Notes: generated by a model not told the origin, from the sequence alone. A stretch of 64,000 bases of DNA from Cohnella lupini (GCF_003386205.1 NZ_QRDY01000022.1:1-64000), one strand, 5' to 3'; numbered from the stretch's first letter, positions 45,056-54,145 are shown. A program made the numbers and translations.

Positions 45056-46048
45056 ATGAAGCTGTTTATGCGCGAGCACCTGCCGTTAATCCTATTTCAT
45101 ATTTTTCAATTGTTTATCGTCTTGCTCGTTTATTGGTTGGATGGTTATCGAAATTTACATACGGGCCTTTATTCCGTTTTCTTGGGAATCGTCGTTTTGT
45201 CCGCATACTTGGTTTATAGATATTCCACTCATCAATCGTTCTACAAGAAGCTGTCCGCTCCGATGGATTCATTGGACGATTCCATCCATGGAGGCGGAAC
45301 GGCACCCTTATCCGCGGCATTCGACGAGCTTCTTCGTTCGCAATACGACCATTTCCAGCAGCAGTTGAAAATCAGGGAAAAAACGCGAACGGACCATCTA
45401 ACCTTCATGAACCAATGGGTCCATCAGATGAAGACGCCGTTATCCGTCATTCGACTTATGATCGAGGAAGGAAAGGACGAGCGTTCCTCGAGCATGCTCG
45501 AGGAAACGGATCGATTGGAGAAGGGCTTGGATACGGTGCTGCATGCGGCAAGATTGGAAACCTTCGAACGCGATTTCCAAGTCGAGGCCGTTCGTCTCCG
45601 TGCGATCGTCGAGAATGTCATACACGAGAACAAACGCTCATTTATCGTAAGCCAAGTGTATCCCGATCTGCAGGTGGCTTCCGACCTCATCGTAGAGAGC
45701 GACGCGAAATGGCTCTCGTTCATGATCGGCCAACTGGTGACCAATGCGATCAAATATTCGGCGGGTTCTCATCAGAAGATCACCTTTTCTTCCGCGGTGC
45801 TAGACAATCAGGCGATTCTGGAAATTCGCGACCGCGGAGTCGGAATTCCGCTATCCGATCGCAAGCGGGTGTTCCAGCCTTTCTATACGGGCGAGAATGG
45901 GCGTCAATACCGGGAGTCTACCGGAATGGGGCTATATTTCGTCCGGGAAATCAGCAGCCGACTTGGCCATCGCCTCGAGCTGGAATCCGAGGTCGGCACC
46001 GGAACTTCGGTGAAATTGTTCTTTGCCTCTTACCTTACAAGGACGTAA
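45056..46048 (+). CDS. bceS: Bce-type intramembrane-sensing histidine kinase
   Basis: A 330-residue kinase with two membrane helices near the N-terminus (about 10-28 and 36-55), almost no external loop, then HisKA-like FMNQWVHQMKTPLSVIRLM and HATPase (GQLVTNAIKYS, DRGVGIP, STGMGLYFVREI). Kinases of this kind do not sense the peptide directly but read the transport activity of the partner ABC exporter. It begins three bases after the regulator stop with AAGGAG inside the end of that gene. Confidence 0.9.
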   Translation: MKLFMREHLPLILFHIFQLFIVLLVYWLDGYRNLHTGLYSVFLGIVVLSAYLVYRYSTHQSFYKKLSAPMDSLDDSIHGGGTAPLSAAFDELLRSQYDHFQQQLKIREKTRTDHLTFMNQWVHQMKTPLSVIRLMIEEGKDERSSSMLEETDRLEKGLDTVLHAARLETFERDFQVEAVRLRAIVENVIHENKRSFIVSQVYPDLQVASDLIVESDAKWLSFMIGQLVTNAIKYSAGSHQKITFSSAVLDNQAILEIRDRGVGIPLSDRKRVFQPFYTGENGRQYRESTGMGLYFVREISSRLGHRLELESEVGTGTSVKLFFASYLTRT

Positions 46049-46146
46049 TGTTGGTGAAAGGTTAAACGATAGGCCCGATTCTTCTTATCCCTTACACTGA
46101 ACTTAGAATTCGAATGGGAATGAGATAGGAAGAGGAGAGTTGAAAA

Positions 46147-46917
46147 ATGGAAATGCTGAGCGTACGCCAACTAAGCAAGATTTACGGAGGAAAGGTGCCT
46201 TCGCGGGCCTTGACGGATATCAGTTTGTCGATAGAAGAGGGTGAATTCGTCGGTATCATGGGTCCCTCGGGAAGCGGCAAAACGACTCTGCTTCATCTCG
46301 TTGCCGCGATCGATACTCCAACGACCGGAGAGGTTCTGATTAACGGAAGCAATCCTCATAAGCTGAAGAAGAGGGATTTGGCGCGGTTTCGCCGCAGAGA
46401 GCTAGGCTTTGTTTTTCAGGATTTCAACTTGTTGAATACGTTAACCGTCGAAGAGAATATCGTGCTGCCGCTTACGTTGGAAGGTGAACGAGTGAAGGTG
46501 ATGGAGGAGAAGGTGGCCATCATCGCCAACAAGCTCGGGATCGAGTCGATTCTCAAGAAGCGGATCTATGAAATCTCAGGCGGACAAGCGCAACGTACCG
46601 CGATTGCCAGAGCGATGATCCATTCCCCCAAATTTCTGTTCGCGGACGAACCGACCGGAAATCTGGATTCCAAATCCGCACGGGACGTCATGGAAACGTT
46701 AAGCGAAATAAACCGGTCCGAAGGCACTGCCATGATGTTAGTCACGCATGACGCGGTAGCGGCTAGCTATTGCCATAGGGTCGTATTCATAAAGGACGGT
46801 CAATTATTTAATGAGATTAATTGCGGAGAAAGCCGCCAAGCGTTCTTCCAGAAAATCATAGACGTTCTGTCGTTGCTGGGAGGGAACGCGCATGACCTTT
46901 CGACAATTCGCGTTTAA
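46147..46917 (+). CDS. bceA: Bce-type ABC transporter ATP-binding protein
   Basis: A 256-residue ATPase of the MacB/BceA group: Walker [20 protein letters not shown] loop VFQDFNLLNTLTVEENI, signature EISGGQAQRTAIARAM and Walker B FLFADEPTGNLDSKSA. GAGGAG precedes the ATG. The 98-base gap after the kinase gene may hold a separate peptide-inducible promoter, as in bceAB, but no clear operator was recognised. Its end overlaps the permease start by 26 bases. Confidence 0.92.
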   Translation: MEMLSVRQLSKIYGGKVPSRALTDISLSIEEGEFVGIMGPSGSGKTTLLHLVAAIDTPTTGEVLINGSNPHKLKKRDLARFRRRELGFVFQDFNLLNTLTVEENIVLPLTLEGERVKVMEEKVAIIANKLGIESILKKRIYEISGGQAQRTAIARAMIHSPKFLFADEPTGNLDSKSARDVMETLSEINRSEGTAMMLVTHDAVAASYCHRVVFIKDGQLFNEINCGESRQAFFQKIIDVLSLLGGNAHDLSTIRV

Positions 46918-48778
46918 CAACGTGTTGCGTAATAAGCGCACGTATGCGGCGTATTTTCTGAGTAGCGCATTCTCCGTCATGGTTTTCTTCGTATACGCCG
47001 TATTCGCTTTCCATCCCGATCTCGCGAACGGGAAGATTAACAACAACATTTCCACCGGCATGCATTTCGCGGAAGGGCTGATCTACGTTTTCTCGTTCTT
47101 CTTCGTCCTCTATTCCATGAGCGCCTTCTTAAAGACGCGAAAAAAGGAATTCGGGTTGATGATCATGCTCGGCATGACGCATACCCAGCTTCGAAAGATG
47201 GTATTCCTGGAGAACGTATTGATCGGCTTTTTCGCGACGATTTCCGGTATCGTATTGGGGTTGGTCCTGTCGAAGCTGTTGTTGCTAGCCTCGGAGAATT
47301 TTCTGCAATTAGACGAATCATTGCCGTTCTATATGCCGATAAAGGCGATCATGTTGGCTTTAGCCGCATTTATCGTACTCTTCGTTCTGATTTCCCTATT
47401 CACCGTAATTATACTGAGAGCGAATAACCTGATCGACCTGATCAAAGGAAGCAGCAAACCGAGAACGGAGCCCAAATCGTCCGTGCTGTTGTCTTGGTTA
47501 GCGTTAATTCTGCTGGCAGGCGGTTATGCGGTTGCTATGATCGTCAAAGGGATCTTCGTGGTATATGCGATGATTCCGGTTACGTTAGTCGTTATCATCG
47601 GTACTTATTTCTTGTTTACACAGCTCAGCGTCTATCTGATTCATAAAAGTCGCTCTAAACGATCCTTCTTCTGGCGCGGAACGAATATGCTATTCTTGTC
47701 GGATTTGTCCTACAGAATGAAGGATAACGCGAGAACGTTCTTCATGGTTGCCGCGTTGTCCGCGGTTTCGTTCTCGGCAATCGGCTCATTAGTCGGATTC
47801 AAAACGATGTCGACGGAAGTTTTATTGAACGAGAATCCTTTTGCATTCGAATATGTGTCTTATGAGGGCAATGAATCGGTGGCGCCGACTCATCTTGAAG
47901 CTATTGAGAGCGCGTTACGGGCAGGGAAGTTCGATTATGCTCGACTTCAAGCCACATTGTCCGAGCAGACGACGGATTCGGGAAGCAAAGTTACCGTAGT
48001 TAAAGCTTCGGAATACAATGCCATCGCTCAAGCGGCTAATGAGCAGACCGTGCAGCTAAGCGGAGATCAAGCCGCCATGGTCTATTATGCGAATAAAGTC
48101 ATGGGGGAAAAGACGGAACAGAAGGCGCGGTCGGTCCGTCTATCCGCAGGATACGAACTTAAGCCCAGTACAAGCATCTCGCCTACCAGCTTGCTAATTG
48201 ACGATAGTTACTACGTAATCGCGGATTCCCTATTCGATATGTTGGATAGGAGGGAGACGAATGTATTTTATGCCTTCGATGTGAAGGGCGACTACAAGAA
48301 GACGTTGAAAATCGGCCGAAATCTCACGGAGATTTTCCATGGCGATAACTTCCGATTCCAATCGCTTGCTTATGATGCTCATCAGTTGACTCAAGGTTTC
48401 GGCGTCGTTTTATTCATCGGACTGTTTATCGGGGCGGTATTCTTCGTTGCGGCCGGGAGCTTCTTGTATTTCAGGCTTTACGCGGATCTTCCGGACGATA
48501 AGGCTAAATTTGCTTCGATCATGAAATTAGGACTGACCGATGGAGAGTTGTCCAAGATTCTGACTAGACAGCTGCTCATTCTGTTCTTCGCGCCGATCGC
48601 CGTAGCCATTGTTCACGGAGCCATCGCTTTGAATTCGCTGCAGCGGTTGTTCGGCTATTCGCTCATGAGAGAATCTTTCCTCGTATTAGGCACGTTCGTC
48701 CTGATTCAAGTGGTCTATTTTCTGCTGATCAGAACTCGGTACATTAGGCAAGTATTGGATTTTATACCTAATCGATAA
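46892..48778 (+). CDS. bceB: Bce-type ABC transporter permease
   Basis: A 628-residue FtsX-like permease with ten membrane helices in the arrangement of BceB: four at the N-terminal side, two before and two after a large external domain (about residues 310-510) and the rest at the end. FtsX motifs LKTRKKEFGLMIMLGMTHTQLRKMVFLENVLIG are clear. The external domain receives the antimicrobial peptide or its lipid-II-cycle target complex; its sequence varies with the peptide, so the inducer cannot be named. GGGAGG lies before the ATG, which is within the ATPase gene. Confidence 0.92.
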   Translation: MTFRQFAFNNVLRNKRTYAAYFLSSAFSVMVFFVYAVFAFHPDLANGKINNNISTGMHFAEGLIYVFSFFFVLYSMSAFLKTRKKEFGLMIMLGMTHTQLRKMVFLENVLIGFFATISGIVLGLVLSKLLLLASENFLQLDESLPFYMPIKAIMLALAAFIVLFVLISLFTVIILRANNLIDLIKGSSKPRTEPKSSVLLSWLALILLAGGYAVAMIVKGIFVVYAMIPVTLVVIIGTYFLFTQLSVYLIHKSRSKRSFFWRGTNMLFLSDLSYRMKDNARTFFMVAALSAVSFSAIGSLVGFKTMSTEVLLNENPFAFEYVSYEGNESVAPTHLEAIESALRAGKFDYARLQATLSEQTTDSGSKVTVVKASEYNAIAQAANEQTVQLSGDQAAMVYYANKVMGEKTEQKARSVRLSAGYELKPSTSISPTSLLIDDSYYVIADSLFDMLDRRETNVFYAFDVKGDYKKTLKIGRNLTEIFHGDNFRFQSLAYDAHQLTQGFGVVLFIGLFIGAVFFVAAGSFLYFRLYADLPDDKAKFASIMKLGLTDGELSKILTRQLLILFFAPIAVAIVHGAIALNSLQRLFGYSLMRESFLVLGTFVLIQVVYFLLIRTRYIRQVLDFIPNR

Positions 48779-48865
48779 CCACAAGTTTGAATGATGGTAA
48801 GGAATATAAATTCTCTTTTCAGACAATGAATAGATTATTAAAATCATGTCGAGGAGAATGTGACG

Positions 48866-49576
48866 ATGAATATTCCGGAAAAGGAACCGCATCTTGAAAA
48901 GCATTTCAAGGCTTCAGAGTTTATTCGTGATGTCGTAATCGGTATGTCGGATGGTCTTACGGTCCCATTTGCTCTCGCGGCAGGCTTGTCGGGTTCCGTT
49001 TCCGGAACGAATTTGGTAGTCATCGCTGGCGTTGCCGAAATTGCCGCGGGTTCCATTGCAATGGGGTTAGGCGGTTATCTAGCTGCTCGCACGGATCGAG
49101 AGCATTATGAGAACGAACGGAAAAGAGAACAGCGAGAAATCTCCGAAGTCCCGGATCGGGAAAAAGAAGAGGTTGCTGAAATTCTCAAACAATGGGGACT
49201 GAAAGAACCGAATATTACATCGGCGGTTGAGTCCATTAGCGATAATCCCGATAATTGGGTTGATTTCATGTTAAAACATGAGCTTGGATTAGAAAAACCC
49301 CAACCCCAACCCCAACGAGCAAGGAACAGTTCGTTGACTATCGGATTATCCTATATCATAGGCGGATTTATTCCTTTGCTTCCGTATATATTTATTTCTA
49401 GGGCTCAAACCGCATTGATCACATCTGTGATCGCAACCATTATTGCGTTGTTTATATTTGGTTATATTAAGGGACGATATACCGGTTACAGACCTTTTAG
49501 AAGTGCCGGTCAAACTACGCTTGTCGGCGGAGTAGCTGCAGGGATAGCTTTTATGGTGGCCAAAATCATTTCTTAA
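48866..49576 (+). CDS. VIT1/CCC1 family iron/manganese transporter
   Basis: A 236-residue CCC1/VIT1 protein. The N-terminal IRDVVIGMSDGLTVPFALAAGLSGSVSGTN and the GGYLAARTDREHYENERKRE metal-binding cytosolic segment are characteristic, and three further helices follow at the C-terminal side. Such transporters move Fe2+ or Mn2+ out of the cytosol. A CCCCAA triplet repeat (49298-49315) encodes a Pro-Gln linker. The ATG at 48866 has AGGAG 9 bases upstream; a GTG at 48860 is too close. Its end overlaps the convergent kinase gene by 11 bases. Confidence 0.9.
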   Translation: MNIPEKEPHLEKHFKASEFIRDVVIGMSDGLTVPFALAAGLSGSVSGTNLVVIAGVAEIAAGSIAMGLGGYLAARTDREHYENERKREQREISEVPDREKEEVAEILKQWGLKEPNITSAVESISDNPDNWVDFMLKHELGLEKPQPQPQRARNSSLTIGLSYIIGGFIPLLPYIFISRAQTALITSVIATIIALFIFGYIKGRYTGYRPFRSAGQTTLVGGVAAGIAFMVAKIIS

Positions 49577-50828
49577 CGTATTGTTTTTTTCGTGGGAAGA
49601 GCATCTCGAAGTGCGTTCCTACATTTAATTTAGACTCCACTCGAATAACACCGTCATGCACTTTTACGATCCATTTGGCAATAGATAATCCAAGTCCCGT
49701 ACCCTCATCTTCATGAGTCCTTGCTTTGTTGCCGCGATAAAACCGATCGAAAATATAAGGGAGATCCTCCTTTTCGATGCCGAAGCCGGTATCCTTGACA
49801 CTTATATTCACGAAATGGGATTGGTAGCGTGCGATTAACTCGATTTTTCCGTGAGCGGGGGTGTATTTTAACGCATTATCCAACAAAATGATAAGCAGTT
49901 GTCGTATGCGACCTTCATCTCCCCATAATGAAAGGCGATCTTGAATGTCTGCTCGAATTTCGATATCTTTGACGTTTGCTAGTAACTGAAATTGCGAATT
50001 GATTTCCTTTAATAAGACGTCTAAAGCAATAGTAGAAGATTGGATTTGCAAAAGGTTGGAGTCCGAGCGCGCCAACGTTAAAAGGTCGTCTACCAGTTTG
50101 TTCATTCGCTTGCATTCTTTCAGTATAACAGCGATACTCGGGCTCTCCTCTTCAATGGAATGGGAGGGATGGCGGAGAAGAACTTCAGTCTGAACGTGAA
50201 TGATGGTGATTGGCGTCCTAAGCTCGTGAGAGGCATCCGCGACGAAACGTTGCTGCTTATCCCAGGCGCTTCTGATAGGTACTAGCGCTCTTCCGGCAAG
50301 GAAAAACCCGGCAATGATGGAAATGCCGATGCCGGAGAGCAAGGCTAATGCGACGTCCCATTGCAAGGCATGAAGCGTGTTTTCCGCATCCTCAAGGCTT
50401 CTTACAATACCTACTCTTAGAATCGTCTTTTCATTTGAATAACGGTATGTAAAGTTAAGTACGCGATAGCTCCGATTGTCGTCGGTTACTGTCCGGAGCT
50501 GCGGAGAGTCGACGGCTTTCTGAAATCGAGCAGCTAATTGCTCCTTAAAAGACCGCATCGGCAATTGGCCGATCAGTTCGCCATTGGATTTCCAAAATAG
50601 GTAGGTCGTTCGTTCGTCTTGCTGAGAGTCCGGGTGATTCGTTTGCAGTATACTGGAGAGGTTATCAAATTGCTGCAGCCTAAGCTCTGCTTGCTTCAAC
50701 ATTTCATCCGTGTCATGGAATAACCGATATCGCATATGGGCATAAAGCAATGAACTAAGGAACGCCAGAACAATAACGATAACAAGCACGTTGAGAAGAA
50801 CAAGCCGTTTATGGACGCTATTAAACAT
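49566..50828 (-). CDS. Sensor histidine kinase of the flavin-module two-component system
   Basis: About 420 residues: membrane helix 1 (about 10-28), an external sensor region of about 125 residues, membrane helix 2 (about 160-180, ALLSGIGISIIAGFFLAGRAL), then HisKA (FVADASHELRTPITIIH) and HATPase (LLDNALKYTP, DTGFGIEKEDLPYIFDRFYR, GTGLGLSIAKW). The ATG at 50828 has GGAG six bases upstream and overlaps the regulator stop by eight bases; the ATG at 50840 lacks a site. The layout is that of CiaH/BaeS-type kinases. The pair is divergent from the FMN-bind/ApbE/RnfD-like genes. Confidence 0.9.
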   Translation of the reverse strand: MFNSVHKRLVLLNVLVIVIVLAFLSSLLYAHMRYRLFHDTDEMLKQAELRLQQFDNLSSILQTNHPDSQQDERTTYLFWKSNGELIGQLPMRSFKEQLAARFQKAVDSPQLRTVTDDNRSYRVLNFTYRYSNEKTILRVGIVRSLEDAENTLHALQWDVALALLSGIGISIIAGFFLAGRALVPIRSAWDKQQRFVADASHELRTPITIIHVQTEVLLRHPSHSIEEESPSIAVILKECKRMNKLVDDLLTLARSDSNLLQIQSSTIALDVLLKEINSQFQLLANVKDIEIRADIQDRLSLWGDEGRIRQLLIILLDNALKYTPAHGKIELIARYQSHFVNISVKDTGFGIEKEDLPYIFDRFYRGNKARTHEDEGTGLGLSIAKWIVKVHDGVIRVESKLNVGTHFEMLFPRKKQYVKK

Positions 50829-51498
50829 CGGAATCTCCATTGAGTAAATAGCCGATCCCTCTTACGGTTCGGAGAAGATTCCCTTCGTCGCCAAGCTTTT
50901 TACGCAAATGATGCACGTAGACATCAACAGCCGTCGTCGAAGAATTGGAATCGAACCCCCACACCCGGACAAAGATTTGTTCCCGTGTTAATATCTGATC
51001 TTTATTGCAAACAAAATACTCCAAAAGCTCGTATTCGGTCGTCGTTAAGTTCAAGGATGTATCATTCATATAAGCCTCTCTTCTCGTGGGGATGAGATGA
51101 ATTGGACCGCATACGAGCTCTCCATCGTTCTCGATTGTCCCTCTTCGACGAAGTACGGCTCTAGATCTTGCTAATAATTCGGATACGGCAAAGGGTTTCG
51201 TAATATAATCGTCTGCCCCTGCATCAAGACCGGCCACTCGATCGTCGACGGCGTCTTTCGCGGTTAATAAAATAACCGGAGTCTTTAACGACTTCGATCT
51301 TAATTTCTCAACGACTTCAATACCGCTCATGCCCGGTAACATGACGTCGAGTACGATCAAGTCATGAATAGCTTGAGCGGCCCAACGATAGCCTTCGTCG
51401 CCCGTGAGCGCTCCGTCGGTGAGGAAGCCTTCGTTATTGAATACTTCTCGAATGATCTTGAGCAGAGACGGATCATCTTCAACTACGAGCAATCTCAT
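50821..51498 (-). CDS. OmpR-family response regulator of the flavin-module two-component system
   Basis: A 225-residue regulator: VVEDDPSLLKIIREVF, acceptor Asp in LIVLDVMLPGMSGIEV, LLTAKDAVDDRVAGLDAGADDYITKPFA, then a winged helix (REQIFVRVWGFDSNSSTTAVDVYVHHLRKKLG, VRGIGYLLN). It is translated before and coupled to its kinase. Because a 33-base element with direct-repeat character lies before both nearby flavin-linked transcription units, it is the best candidate to bind there. Confidence 0.92.
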   Translation of the reverse strand: MRLLVVEDDPSLLKIIREVFNNEGFLTDGALTGDEGYRWAAQAIHDLIVLDVMLPGMSGIEVVEKLRSKSLKTPVILLTAKDAVDDRVAGLDAGADDYITKPFAVSELLARSRAVLRRRGTIENDGELVCGPIHLIPTRREAYMNDTSLNLTTTEYELLEYFVCNKDQILTREQIFVRVWGFDSNSSTTAVDVYVHHLRKKLGDEGNLLRTVRGIGYLLNGDSDV

Positions 51499-51686
51499 TT
51501 ATCGAATTCCACCTTTTTATGTTTCAAGAAAGATTACATAACTTTAAGATAACAGGGCCGATTAACATCTATAAGCTATCACTTCATAGTTTACAAGTCA
51601 ATTTAATGCCATTAATGAGGAGCTCAACGAAAACATAACACGATGCAATTTTAGGAATCGTCGCGTTCCTATTAGGATCAAGTAAG

Positions 51687-51734
51687 TTAACGTCAAAAAG
51701 GCATCCCTGCCCGGGTATGCCTTTTTGACGTTAA
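51687..51734. terminator. Long perfect hairpin in the divergent region
   Basis: TTAACGTCAAAAAGGCAT pairs perfectly over 18 bases with ATGCCTTTTTGACGTTAA around a 12-base loop, followed by ATTTTG. It has the form of a Rho-independent terminator but lies between two divergent genes, upstream of the FMN-bind promoter. It may insulate the two units or end an unrecognised short transcript. Confidence 0.6.
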
Positions 51735-51752
51735 ATTTTGTTTATTCGATTT

Positions 51753-51785
51753 TTTAATAAAGTTTCAATCTTTATCCGTTATGGT
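51753..51785 (+). promoter_or_regulatory. Shared 33-base promoter element, copy 1 (FMN-bind/apbE/rnfD-like operon)
   Basis: The element reads TTTAATAAA-G-TTTCAAT, six bases, then CCGTTATGGT. TATGGT at 51780-51785 is a likely -10; the paired TTTAATA/TTTCAAT ten bases apart occupy the -35 side and look like a regulator direct repeat. A second copy at 54078-54110 matches at 28 of 33 positions. Start codon 46 bases downstream. Confidence 0.6.
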
Positions 51786-51831
51786 ATTCTTACAGCCGTT
51801 CAAACTAAGAGGCTGTGAACGGAGGGGAAAC

Positions 51832-52296
51832 ATGGCGAAAATGAAAACGAAGTGGATTGCTTTATGTTCCTCGGCGATCGCGGCCGTCTACTCGGCAGGA
51901 TTGTTCATCACGAACGAGGATTTCAACAATACCTTGCCGGATATTCCGCAGCAGTCGGCGTTATCGATTCCTTATGATGTCGCTACGCCAACCGACTCTA
52001 CACCTACGTATAATGCCCAACCGACAAACAAATACAAGAACGGAACCTTCCATGGCACGGGAAGTAACAGAAGAGGCTCGATTCAGGTTACGGTAATCAT
52101 AAAAAACGATGCAATCTCAGAGGTAGAGATTGGTAATTTCGCCATGCACTACTCGGAAAGAGACATTTCTGGATTGCCAAATGAAGTGCTCCAATCGCAA
52201 AGCGCAAAGGTTCAGAACGTATCTGGCGCCACTTATAGTACGCGAGCATTTGAAGATGCCGTTCAAGATGCACTCGATCAAGCTAGAAATGGGTGA
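51832..52296 (+). CDS. Membrane-anchored FMN-binding domain protein
   Basis: A 154-residue protein: an N-terminal signal/anchor helix (about 8-25), a Pro/Thr-rich linker (about 35-68) and one FMN_bind domain (about 69-152). The flavin acceptor motif is SGATYST at 131-137, where Thr134 would be linked to FMN by a phosphoester bond made by an ApbE enzyme, encoded by the very next gene. The FMN would face outside the membrane. It resembles the single-domain version of RnfG/PplA-type electron carriers. The ATG at 51832 has GGAGGGG upstream; the ATG at 51781 is part of the promoter. Confidence 0.9.
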   Translation: MAKMKTKWIALCSSAIAAVYSAGLFITNEDFNNTLPDIPQQSALSIPYDVATPTDSTPTYNAQPTNKYKNGTFHGTGSNRRGSIQVTVIIKNDAISEVEIGNFAMHYSERDISGLPNEVLQSQSAKVQNVSGATYSTRAFEDAVQDALDQARNG

Positions 52297-52300
52297 TGAC

Positions 52301-53200
52301 ATGGAAATCAAAAAAACGAAGCTCGGAATGGGGACGTTCATCGAAATACAAGTTGTCGACGCGAACCCCGAACAGCTACGGCAAATGGAGATAAGCGTCG
52401 ATCGGGCTTTTCAAATATTCGCGGCGGTGGAAAGGGTATGCAGCCGGTTCAGCGCGGACAGCGAATTAAGCAAAGCAAGCAGGAAGGTTGGCGTAGCTGT
52501 TCAAATTAGTCCTGTTTTATTCGAAACGCTTCGCTTCGCATTGGAGATGTCGCGCTTAACGAACGGAGCTTTCGATCCGACCATTGGCAAAACACAGGAG
52601 AATATTGGATTTAATCGTCACTATTTAACGGGATTAACTATAAATACGCCGATCGAAGCGAAAGCTACGTTTCGAGACATCATTCTGGATGAAGCTGCAA
52701 GGACGATGCAATTATTGAAACCCGCTGTCATCGATTTGGGCGCTGTCGCCAAGGGCTTTGCCATTGATATGGCTTCAAACGAGCTCCGCTTGTTCGAAGG
52801 GTTCATTGTGAATGCCGGAGGCGATCTGTATGCAGGCGGATTGGATGAGAGCGGCTCACCCTGGAAAATCGGCATTGAGCATCCGGATCGTGAGGGTCAC
52901 ATGCTCGGATTCGTCCGATTATCCAATCAAGCGTTATGCACCTCTGGCAGCTACGAACGAATCAGTCCAAACTCGCCTGGAGTGCATCACCTAATCAATG
53001 CGCGAACGAAAAGACAAGCGACGCAGTGGAGTAGCTGCAGCATCGTTGCGCCATATGCGATGATGGCCGACGCGTTTTCGACTGCCGCTTTTTTGCTCGA
53101 ACCGCAGGATGCGGAAGAATTAATTAACAAGGCTAATTTGTATGGTGTTATGTTTACTTCAGATCAACAAATTCGACGAATAGGAGACGGTTTGTTATGA
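52301..53200 (+). CDS. apbE: FAD:protein FMN transferase
   Basis: A 299-residue ApbE-type flavin transferase. It carries GTFIEIQV, the early R-F-S-x-x-S-E-L segment (CSRFSADSELSKAS), FDPTIG, DLGAVAKGFAID (145-156), NAGGDLYAGG (171-180) and the metal/flavin motif DAFSTAAFLL (257-266). It moves FMN from FAD to the Thr of FMN_bind proteins such as the upstream product. No lipobox or signal peptide is seen, so it should be cytosolic, unlike many exported ApbE proteins. Starts at 52289 or 52301 are both possible. It overlaps the next gene by four bases. Confidence 0.92.
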   Translation: MEIKKTKLGMGTFIEIQVVDANPEQLRQMEISVDRAFQIFAAVERVCSRFSADSELSKASRKVGVAVQISPVLFETLRFALEMSRLTNGAFDPTIGKTQENIGFNRHYLTGLTINTPIEAKATFRDIILDEAARTMQLLKPAVIDLGAVAKGFAIDMASNELRLFEGFIVNAGGDLYAGGLDESGSPWKIGIEHPDREGHMLGFVRLSNQALCTSGSYERISPNSPGVHHLINARTKRQATQWSSCSIVAPYAMMADAFSTAAFLLEPQDAEELINKANLYGVMFTSDQQIRRIGDGLL

Positions 53201-54033
53201 CGTTGAATCGTTGGGCTCAAACGCCGAAGGGCTTTGTCTCCATGTTGTTGATCACTAATTTGCTAGTTTCCTGCTTGTGGGGATCCGATTGGGACGGAAT
53301 GATTCAAACGATCGTCGCTGTAGGATCGACTGTAGCGTTGGACGTCCTTATAAGCTTTATGAAAAAGAAAAAACACCTCAAACCTGACGGCGCTTTAATT
53401 ACGGGGCTTCTGATTTCACTTGTGCTGAGCGTCACGACGCCATGGCCGATCGTAGTCGCCACGTCCTTGTTAGCAATCGTATCCAAGCACGTTCTCGTTG
53501 TTCAGAAGAGACCAATCTTTAATCCGGCGGTGCTGGGACTCGGATTATCCGTTATGATATTTCATTCCGAACAAAGCTGGTGGGGGGCGTTCGGAGATTT
53601 GCCGGCATCGTCTATTCCGCTCCTTTTAATAGCTGGATTATACATCACCGGGAGGATAAACAAATTTCCGCAAGTGCTCTCATTTCTAGGGATTTCTTTC
53701 TTATGTTTGCTGATTGCCAGCATCTTTCACATCGAAGCCGTTTATGATGCATTTCGACCCCCATTTATTAATGCTACATTGTTTTTCGGTTTTTTCATGC
53801 TGACGGATTTGCCGACATCGCCTACAAAGTATTCCGATCAGACAGTTTTCGGCATGCTAACTGCTGTAATCGGCGTACTCGATTACGTGTTTTTCGGTGG
53901 ACTCGTCTATTTGTTCCTCGGACTTATATTCGGCAATCTGTTCCAAGCATACAGAACATGGAGGAGGGCAGGCGTAAGAAGAGATCAAAAGAAGAGTTCT
54001 ATGTATCCCGATCGCCGTGGTATGACCTTATAG
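53197..54033 (+). CDS. RnfD/NqrB-like membrane flavoprotein
   Basis: A 278-residue membrane protein with eight to ten helices and the marks of the NqrB/RnfD family: PDGALITGLLISLVLS (63-78), the RPIFNPAVLGL loop (105-115) and the FMLTDLPTSPT motif (200-210). The SGAT motif that carries covalent FMN in NqrB/RnfD is not visible, so flavin may bind non-covalently or not at all. It could pass electrons between the cytosolic and outer faces of the membrane, with the FMN_bind protein as partner. The start overlaps the apbE stop (ATGA), so the three genes are an operon. Confidence 0.85.
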   Translation: MTLNRWAQTPKGFVSMLLITNLLVSCLWGSDWDGMIQTIVAVGSTVALDVLISFMKKKKHLKPDGALITGLLISLVLSVTTPWPIVVATSLLAIVSKHVLVVQKRPIFNPAVLGLGLSVMIFHSEQSWWGAFGDLPASSIPLLLIAGLYITGRINKFPQVLSFLGISFLCLLIASIFHIEAVYDAFRPPFINATLFFGFFMLTDLPTSPTKYSDQTVFGMLTAVIGVLDYVFFGGLVYLFLGLIFGNLFQAYRTWRRAGVRRDQKKSSMYPDRRGMTL

Positions 54034-54077
54034 CTTTTAACTTGGGGGAATAAGAGAAATGCAGTCATCACATACTC

Positions 54078-54110
54078 TTTAATAAATTTTCAATAATTAC
54101 CCGTTATGCT
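54078..54110 (+). promoter_or_regulatory. Shared 33-base promoter element, copy 2 (DUF2231 gene)
   Basis: TTTAATAAA-T-TTTCAAT, six bases, then CCGTTATGCT; TATGCT at 54105-54110 is a likely -10. It has the same spacing as copy 1 and lies 36 bases before the TTG start of the DUF2231 gene. The surrounding bases differ, so the match is not a long duplication. Confidence 0.6.
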
Positions 54111-54145
54111 TGTGGCCTAATCGAAAGAACAAGGAGGTTACGAAA

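Noticed and set aside
46049-46146. BceR-type operator before bceA
   Set aside because: I looked for the inverted repeat expected from bceAB-type promoters and saw no convincing match; a promoter is still likely in this gap.
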